DNA from: Ruminococcus sp. CAG:254
Lineage (GTDB): Bacteria; Bacillota; Clostridia; Oscillospirales; Ruminococcaceae
Assembly (NCBI GenBank): GCA_000433635.1
Contig: HF997879.1
Coordinates: forward strand, 7,009 to 16,462
Length of the DNA: 9,454 nt
Direction: 5' to 3'
Shown: positions 5,755-9,454 of the stretch, one piece after another
Layout of the letters: every line of letters begins with the position of its first letter
How positions within the stretch are numbered: the stretch's first letter is position 1
Translations under genes and position numbers: made by a program
The notes under the pieces: generated by a model
Told to the model about the DNA's origin: nothing
The model's input: the letters and a program-made list of their open reading frames with translations, nothing else
The model's database searches: none

Positions 5755-6395
5755 TGTTTGAAATTCCCGATACTTATTTCACCGTACAGGAACAAACCAC
5801 GCTGTTCCTCTTTGCCTGCCTGCTGGGGCTGCCAATGGGCTTGCTGTTCGACTTGTTCCGGATGCTGCGAGTGCTGTTTCGTCATGCAATGGTGGTCGTT
5901 GCCATCGAAGACATTCTTTTCTGCTGCACCTGTGCGGTCACGCTCGCTGCATTCACTTCCGTTGCCTGTCGAGGCGAGTTTCGCCTCTTCTATCCGGTCG
6001 GTATGCTCCTCGGCTGCCTGCTCTGGCGGTTCACGGTCGGCAATTCCCTGCTGAAAATTACCCGAAAAACTGCCGGTTTTCTCCGCCGTTTTCTATCACA
6101 GATATTCCATCCGGCCGCGGTATTTTTTGCACGAATACAATGGAGAATCAAGCAAAAATTTCGTCATGTTATACAAAATCTCAAAAAAAAGAAAAAAAAT
6201 GCCCACATTCCCTTGATTGCAGACCGCCATTTGTTGTATAATAAGAAAAAACAACAGCAGGAAGTGAATCAGAATGGCCGGTGCAGGAAAACGAAATCGT
6301 CTGCAACAGCGGAAAAAAAAGCAAATCTTCAACGACGCCGTGCAGTACAACCAGCCGGAAGCCGTCAAAAACAAAAAAGGAAAATTTCTGTTTAA
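5754..6395 (+). CDS. yabQ: Spore cortex biosynthesis protein YabQ
   Basis: YabQ is a membrane protein of the forespore outer membrane, needed for spore cortex formation in Bacillus. Three hydrophobic segments are visible, at about residues 14-36, 45-70 and 77-95. The family-like GLPMGLLFDLFRMLR (25-39) lies at the end of the first. After residue ~100 the protein is strongly basic, and from ~144 it is a Lys/Gln/Arg-rich low-complexity tail. The 213-residue length is close to the Bacillus protein. Residues 174-213 are encoded by bases that also encode the first 40 residues of DivIC in another frame, so the tail composition may be shaped by divIC. An A8-G-A8 stretch (6183-6199) encodes KKKKK and could slip. 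The start overlaps the yabP stop (TGATG). Identity rests mainly on the N-terminal half and gene order. Confidence 0.88.
   Translation: MFEIPDTYFTVQEQTTLFLFACLLGLPMGLLFDLFRMLRVLFRHAMVVVAIEDILFCCTCAVTLAAFTSVACRGEFRLFYPVGMLLGCLLWRFTVGNSLLKITRKTAGFLRRFLSQIFHPAAVFFARIQWRIKQKFRHVIQNLKKKKKNAHIPLIADRHLLYNKKKQQQEVNQNGRCRKTKSSATAEKKANLQRRRAVQPAGSRQKQKRKISV
6213..6242 (+). promoter_or_regulatory. Candidate sigma-A promoter inside yabQ, for divIC
   Basis: TTGATT (6213-6218) is followed, 18 bases later, by a perfect TATAAT (6237-6242). The -10 lies about 30 bases before the divIC ATG. Because yabP and yabQ are expected only in sporulating cells while divIC is needed for every division, a separate vegetative promoter at this place makes sense. 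The sequence match is seen; activity is inferred. Confidence 0.6.
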
Positions 6396-6657
6396 ATTAC
6401 TGATTCGTATCACCATTGTTCTGGCATTGATTGGCTGTACCGCCAGCATTATTTCCCTGCAATCCAACATTGCAGAGCGAAAAACAGAACTGGACACCCT
6501 TCGCAGTCAAGCAGAAACCTATGAAGCCGAAAACGAAGACCTGGAACGCATTCTAAACAGCGGGGATATTGATTCCTATATGGAAAAGCTAGCACGGGAA
6601 GATTATGGCTACGCTTATCCGGATGAATACCGTTTTTATGATACATCCAGAAACTAA
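6274..6657 (+). CDS. divIC: Septum formation initiator DivIC (FtsL/DivIC family)
   Basis: DivIC is a small bitopic membrane protein of the division machinery; with FtsL and DivIB/FtsQ it regulates septal wall synthesis. The 127 residues show the family layout. There is a basic cytoplasmic N-terminus (1-37), one membrane segment (about 38-62, LFKLLIRITIVLALIGCTAS), and an extracytoplasmic coiled coil (about 64-95, with AERKTELDTLRSQAETYEAE). The C-terminal domain has MEKLAREDYGYAYPDEYRFY (103-122), the usual end signature. AGGAAG lies about ten bases before the ATG, and no other usable Met occurs before residue 103. The first 122 bases overlap the end of yabQ. A candidate vegetative promoter lies just upstream inside yabQ. 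The gene position between yabQ and yabR matches Bacillus. Confidence 0.93.
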   Translation: MAGAGKRNRLQQRKKKQIFNDAVQYNQPEAVKNKKGKFLFKLLIRITIVLALIGCTASIISLQSNIAERKTELDTLRSQAETYEAENEDLERILNSGDIDSYMEKLAREDYGYAYPDEYRFYDTSRN

Positions 6658-6717
6658 AACAGCTAGCTCTGCGGCAATTGCAGAGAAATTTTAAGAGCAG
6701 GGGGACTTTAGCGTTAC

Positions 6718-7206
6718 ATGCAGTTAGAAATCGGATCTACTTATCAGGGAAAAGTAAAACGCATCACCAATTATGGTGCGTTCATTGCCATTCAGCCGGA
6801 TGCTGCTGCACCGGAAACGGTCACCGGAATGGTACACATTTCAGAAATCTCCAATCGGTTTGTTCATGACATTCACGAATTTGTACAGGAAGGGCAAGAA
6901 GTACAGGTGAAAGTCATCGGCATGCAGGACAACAAAATCAGCTTGTCCATGAAGCAGACCGAACAGCCACAGCAACAACAGCGTACCAGAAATCAGAATG
7001 GCGATGCCCCGCATCCTCGCTCCCAGCAGCGTCCACCTCGTCGGGATCGAGATCGTCCGAATGTTTGGCAGCCGCCAAAGCCCAAGCCGCCGATGTCTGA
7101 ACTGTCCTTTGAAGATATGCTCAGCCAGTTCAAGCAGAACAGCGAAGAACGTATCTGCGACATCAAGCGGAACACTGAACGGAAAAACCGTACCAGAAGA
7201 AAGTAA
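6718..7206 (+). CDS. yabR: S1 RNA-binding domain protein, YabR-like
   Basis: This is a YabR-type protein with one S1 (OB-fold) RNA-binding domain; B. subtilis YabR is similar to a polynucleotide-phosphorylase S1 domain and its role is unclear. The domain spans about residues 1-79: IGSTYQGKVKRITNYGAFIAI (5-25), MVHISEISNRFVHDI (38-52) and VKVIGMQDNKISLSMKQ (64-80). An eight- to nine-residue Ala/Pro/Thr insertion (about 28-36) sits in the strand-3 loop. A long Gln/Arg/Pro-rich linker follows (about 82-128), then a conserved-looking end, SFEDMLSQFKQNSEERICDIKR (130-151), and a basic tail. At 162 residues it is longer than the Bacillus protein. The ribosome site is weak (AGGGGG about 13 bases upstream). 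It lies 60 bases after divIC and before a strong terminator. It may act in RNA binding or ribosome regulation, but that is inference. Confidence 0.88.
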   Translation: MQLEIGSTYQGKVKRITNYGAFIAIQPDAAAPETVTGMVHISEISNRFVHDIHEFVQEGQEVQVKVIGMQDNKISLSMKQTEQPQQQQRTRNQNGDAPHPRSQQRPPRRDRDRPNVWQPPKPKPPMSELSFEDMLSQFKQNSEERICDIKRNTERKNRTRRK

Positions 7207-7234
7207 AGCTCGCTTTTGGTCGTAACACAAAAGA

Positions 7235-7287
7235 AACATCCCCCTTGTGGTTTTCAGATTGACCGCAAGGGGGATGTTGTTGTTTTT
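7235..7287. terminator. Strong terminator between yabR and folT, probably two-way
   Basis: A 16-bp stem AACATCCCCCTTGTGG (7235-7250) / CCGCAAGGGGGATGTT (7263-7278) with a single G-T wobble encloses a 12-base loop. On the plus strand it is followed by GTTGTTTTT, ending the yabR transcript 28 bases after its stop. On the minus strand it is followed by TTTCTTTT and can end the folT transcript. Confidence 0.9.
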
Positions 7288-7332
7288 CAGAGTTTGGGAG
7301 TTTTCAAAAGATTCTGCAAAAAAACAGGTTAC

Positions 7333-7962
7333 TTATGCAGCAGCTGCTTTCTTTTGCAGACGGAATACACGCTGGTAAGCCGTCAATGCAATCGGCAGCA
7401 GAATGAACAGCATCGGCAGATCCAACGCCAATTCAATGACATTCTTCGCTGTCCGTGCGATGATTGCCGCACCATATGCCTGCTCCGGAATGAATCCATA
7501 ATGCAGGTTCAACTTCGTATTGATGAGCAGGTTGATGACGATGACATCCAGCAGACGGGCTACCACTGCACGCAGGAACAGGGTAATATCCCATTCCTTG
7601 CCAGTCGTGGTGTTCCGGAACTGAATGCTGTGACCATTCATCTTGTGATACAGGCACAGACCATAAATCAAGCCCTGCAATCCGGCAACCAGTATATATG
7701 CCGGCAAAAAGCCGCCCGTTGGGTGCACCAGATAGCCAACAATATCACAGGCAAATCCAGCAACCAGACCCATGCAAGGGCCAAACAACATGCCAATTAC
7801 GGCGATTGCCAGAAATGCAAAGTTCAACTTTGCAAACTGCAAGTCAATGGAAAATGCCTCGATAATCATCGAGATTGCGATGAACAATGCTGTGATGACC
7901 AAGCTCCGCAGCTTGGTGAATTCCTTTGCGGACTCCGCAAAACAAGAGAAAATGCCTTTCAT
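7333..7962 (-). CDS. folT: Folate-family ECF transporter S component
   Basis: This is the substrate-binding membrane subunit (S component) of an energy-coupling-factor transporter, which captures folate and works with shared EcfA/EcfA'/EcfT subunits encoded elsewhere. The 209 residues are mostly hydrophobic, with about six membrane segments: roughly 19-37, 46-65, 67-80, 86-107, 128-148 and 165-197. The family signature is seen in MLFGPCMGLVAGFACDIVGYL (58-78), followed by a Gly-Pro turn and an ILVAGLQGLIYG helix (90-101). A polar loop (108-126) splits the helices, and ARTAKNVIELALDLP (169-183) resembles the end segment of FolT proteins. AAGGAGGT lies eight bases before the ATG and is masked by a hairpin. 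A tetrahydrofolate riboswitch upstream makes folate the most likely substrate. A strong terminator follows. Confidence 0.9.
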   Translation of the reverse strand: MKGIFSCFAESAKEFTKLRSLVITALFIAISMIIEAFSIDLQFAKLNFAFLAIAVIGMLFGPCMGLVAGFACDIVGYLVHPTGGFLPAYILVAGLQGLIYGLCLYHKMNGHSIQFRNTTTGKEWDITLFLRAVVARLLDVIVINLLINTKLNLHYGFIPEQAYGAAIIARTAKNVIELALDLPMLFILLPIALTAYQRVFRLQKKAAAA

Positions 7963-7972
7963 GAAAAAATAC

Positions 7973-8005
7973 CTCCTTGAATTTGTGCTTTGTGCAAATA
8001 AGGAG
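7973..8005 (-). promoter_or_regulatory. Ribosome-site-sequestering hairpin, expression platform of the THF riboswitch
   Basis: On the minus strand CTCCTT (8005-8000) pairs with AAGGAG (7978-7973) of the folT Shine-Dalgarno. The adjoining ATTTG (7999-7995) pairs with CAAAT (7985-7981), giving 11 pairs with one two-base bulge. This closes the ribosome site. AGCTCC (8007-8002) can instead pair with GGAGTT (8089-8084) inside the aptamer. A translational OFF switch on ligand binding is therefore likely; the switching itself is inferred. Confidence 0.75.
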
Positions 8006-8032
8006 CTTTCATAAAAGGCTTCTTAGATGCAG

Positions 8033-8128
8033 TCAGCGGGATGCGAAAACGATACCGCAAGCTTTGCTTTTCGTTCCGGCAGCAACTCCCCGTCTGCTGG
8101 ACACTTAACGCATCGTTTTCTACTCTGA
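8033..8128 (-). promoter_or_regulatory. Tetrahydrofolate (THF) riboswitch aptamer
   Basis: The minus strand shows the conserved THF-riboswitch blocks in order: GAGTAG (8125-8120), GCGTTAAGTG (8111-8102), GGGGA after a stem, AACGAAA (8075-8069), GCGGT (8058-8054) and GCATCCCGCTG (8044-8034). Stems support this. TCAG/CTGA closes the element, GAAAACGAT (8120-8112) pairs perfectly with ATCGTTTTC (8053-8045), CAGCA (8099-8095) pairs with TGCTG (8084-8080), and AAGC/GCTT forms a small hairpin around AAA. A possible -10, TAGATT (8140-8135), lies just ahead of it with no good -35. The class senses reduced folates and controls folate uptake or synthesis genes; here the target is folT, 70 bases downstream. 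Confidence 0.93.
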
Positions 8129-8170
8129 AAATGCAATCTATGAAAAATAGAATCGCCGAAATTTGGGGTT

Positions 8171-8210
8171 CTGCAAGGGTCGCTCTGCGGATGGCAGAGC
8201 GGTCTTGCAG
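8171..8210. other. Long palindromic hairpin between serA and the THF riboswitch
   Basis: CTGCAAG (8171-8177) pairs with CTTGCAG (8204-8210) and CGCTCTGC (8181-8188) pairs with GCAGAGCG (8194-8201). This gives 15 perfect pairs interrupted by a small GGT/GT internal loop and capped by five bases. Neither strand has a T-run after it (minus: AACCCC; plus: GGGGCTG), so it is not a standard terminator. It may be an RNA end-protecting or processing structure, or a repeat element. The structure is certain; the function is unknown. Confidence 0.6.
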
Positions 8211-8228
8211 GGGCTGTTTCTATTCAAT

Positions 8229-8254
8229 AAAACTTCTGCTTCAGAAAAATTTTT
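8229..8254 (-). terminator. Weak possible terminator after serA
   Basis: On the minus strand TTCTG (8246-8242) pairs with CAGAA (8238-8234) around a three-base loop and is followed by GTTTTATT. Flanking A/T bases could lengthen the stem with mismatches. The stem is short and A+T-rich, so termination would be partial at best, and read-through toward the palindrome and riboswitch is possible. Confidence 0.35.
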
Positions 8255-9417
8255 TACTTGGCAATCAACCGAACCCGAATCACACCGTCAATGGCACGAA
8301 TCTGATCCAACATTGCATCGGTAACCGTTTCCGGAATATCCAGCATGGTGTATGCATAGGACTTGCGGCTTGCGTTTACCATATTTTCAATGTTTACGCC
8401 AGCCGTTCCAGCAACAGCGGTAACAGCTGCAATCATATTCGGTACATTCTTGTGCAGAATGCAAACCTTGTTGCCGATTGCCTGCATTTCTGCATTCGGC
8501 AGGTTGACACTGTTCCGAATGTTACCGGTTTCCAGATAGGAAATCAGTTCTTCTGCTGCCATGCTTGCACAGTTTTCTTCGCTCTCCGGTGTAGATGCAC
8601 CCAGATGCGGTGTTGCAATAATGCCTTCTGCGTTGCAGGTCTTTTCGTTCGGGAAATCGGTGCAGTAGCAAGTAACCTTACCAGAAGCCAATGCTGCCAG
8701 CATATCATCATCGTTGACCAGTTCGCCACGAGCATAGTTCAATACCCGTACGCCATCCTTCATCTTTGCGATGGTTTCCGCATTGATCATGCCCTTGGTA
8801 TCGTTGTTGAATGGAACGTGAATCGTCAGATAATCTGCTGCTGCAAAAACGCCGTCAGAATCCTTGACAATCTTTACTGCCGGATTCAGGCGAAGTGCTG
8901 CACCAACGGACAGGAACGGGTCTGTTCCGACAACCTGCATGCCCAGTGCGATGGCTGCGTTGGCAACCAGTGCACCAATTGCACCCAGACCGATAATGCC
9001 GAGGGTCTTGCCCTTAATTTCCGGGCCTGCAAACTGGCTCTTGCCTTTTTCTACCAGCTTTGCAATGCCTTCTTCGTGTTCCAGAGAATGTGCCCAAGCG
9101 ATTGCCTGCGGAATCTTTCTGGAGGACAACAGCAGTCCGGTCAGAACCAGTTCCTTAACTGCGTTTGCGTTTGCACCCGGTGTATTGAATACACAGATGC
9201 CTTCCTCTGCACAACGGTCAACCGGAATATTATTCGTACCAGCACCTGCTCTTGCAATTGCCAGCAAGTTGCTGCCGAAGGTCATATCGTGCATGGCTGC
9301 ACTCCGTACCATGATGGCATCCGGATTTTCAGCGGTATCGGTTACGGTGTAAGCAGCGGTATCAAACCGCTTTGTTCCAGCAGCTGCGATTTTATTCAAT
9401 GTTTGAATGGTATACAT
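8254..9417 (-). CDS. serA: D-3-phosphoglycerate dehydrogenase with C-terminal ACT domain
   Basis: SerA oxidises 3-phosphoglycerate to 3-phosphohydroxypyruvate with NAD, the first step of serine synthesis. The substrate-binding domain is split around the NAD domain. ARAGAGTNNIPVD (55-67) is the hydroxyacid-dehydrogenase N-terminal signature. The Rossmann motif GLGAIG (143-148) and Asp166 give NAD preference. The expected catalytic residues are Arg230 (LNYARGELV), Glu258 (in TDFPNEK) and His271 (ATPHLGAST). The last ~70 residues (about 317-387) form a short ACT domain, commonly used for serine feedback. The 387-residue length matches the clostridial single-ACT form, shorter than enzymes carrying an extra intervening domain. 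AAAGGA lies about 11 bases before the ATG; the upstream region is cut at the window end. No serC is visible. A different 2-hydroxyacid dehydrogenase is unlikely given the ACT domain. Confidence 0.92.
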   Translation of the reverse strand: MYTIQTLNKIAAAGTKRFDTAAYTVTDTAENPDAIMVRSAAMHDMTFGSNLLAIARAGAGTNNIPVDRCAEEGICVFNTPGANANAVKELVLTGLLLSSRKIPQAIAWAHSLEHEEGIAKLVEKGKSQFAGPEIKGKTLGIIGLGAIGALVANAAIALGMQVVGTDPFLSVGAALRLNPAVKIVKDSDGVFAAADYLTIHVPFNNDTKGMINAETIAKMKDGVRVLNYARGELVNDDDMLAALASGKVTCYCTDFPNEKTCNAEGIIATPHLGASTPESEENCASMAAEELISYLETGNIRNSVNLPNAEMQAIGNKVCILHKNVPNMIAAVTAVAGTAGVNIENMVNASRKSYAYTMLDIPETVTDAMLDQIRAIDGVIRVRLIAK

Positions 9418-9454
9418 GATTCTCTTCGTCCTTTCCCTGTTGTCTGTGTTCAGA

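Noticed and set aside
6667..6685. Small hairpin CTCTGC/GCAGAG between divIC and yabR as a terminator or tRNA piece
   Set aside because: Only six pairs and no true T-run (AAATTTTAA), and no tRNA-like arms could be traced. It may slightly reduce read-through but cannot be supported as a feature.
7216..7980. Long plus-strand open frame (254 codons) opposite folT
   Set aside because: It is the complement of a clear ECF S-component with its own ribosome site and riboswitch. The plus-strand product is Cys/Gln-rich without family features, and the frame crosses the yabR terminator.
8129..8170. Complete sigma-A promoter for the riboswitch transcript
   Set aside because: TAGATT at 8140-8135 is well placed as a -10, but the possible -35 hexamers (AATTTC, TTTCGG) are poor matches, so it was not listed separately.
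8864..9352. Plus-strand open frame of 162 codons inside serA
   Set aside because: Ala/Ser/Pro-rich complement of the NAD-binding domain of SerA; no ribosome site and no domain.
1..9454. CRISPR array, insertion sequence, rRNA or tRNA genes
   Set aside because: No spaced direct repeats, no transposase-like frame with terminal repeats, and no rRNA or tRNA signature were seen on either strand.

Overview
The window is chromosomal DNA from a low- to mid-GC, spore-forming member of the Firmicutes, most likely class Clostridia (Oscillospiraceae/Ruminococcaceae-like). Four things point there: a fatty-acid cluster in the order accB-fabZ-accC-accD-accA-acpP, a sporulation/division cluster yabP-yabQ-divIC-yabR, a tetrahydrofolate riboswitch on a folate ECF-transporter gene, and a 387-residue ACT-type phosphoglycerate dehydrogenase. 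Genus cannot be read from the sequence alone.

Layout. (1) Positions 1-4166, plus strand: the 3' part of a type II fatty-acid synthesis operon. It holds the C-terminal part of the biotin carboxyl carrier protein, FabZ dehydratase, biotin carboxylase, both carboxyltransferase subunits and acyl carrier protein. Together AccB/AccC/AccD/AccA convert acetyl-CoA to malonyl-CoA, AcpP carries the growing chain and FabZ dehydrates the 3-hydroxyacyl-ACP. A near-consensus sigma-A promoter inside accA probably gives acpP extra transcription. A strong two-way terminator (4193-4228) closes the operon. (2) Positions 4240-5278, minus strand: an A+T-rich accessory island with an XRE-type regulator, a small unrecognised protein and a GNAT acetyltransferase. 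The last two genes overlap and sit behind a clear sigma-A promoter, which looks like a toxin-antitoxin-type module. (3) Positions 5464-7206, plus strand: yabP, yabQ, divIC and an S1-domain gene of the yabR type. yabP and yabQ are sporulation genes, with a candidate sigma-E promoter. divIC has its own candidate sigma-A promoter inside yabQ and overlaps the yabQ tail by 122 bases. A second strong terminator (7235-7287) follows. (4) Positions 7333-9417, minus strand: serA, then a structured spacer, then a THF riboswitch controlling a folate ECF-transporter S component. The riboswitch has a visible ribosome-site-sequestering hairpin as expression platform.

Most genes belong to well-known families. 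The least explained parts are the small gene/GNAT/XRE island, the large palindrome between serA and the riboswitch, the yabQ/divIC overprint with its A8-G-A8 tract, and a hairpin masking the accD ribosome site.
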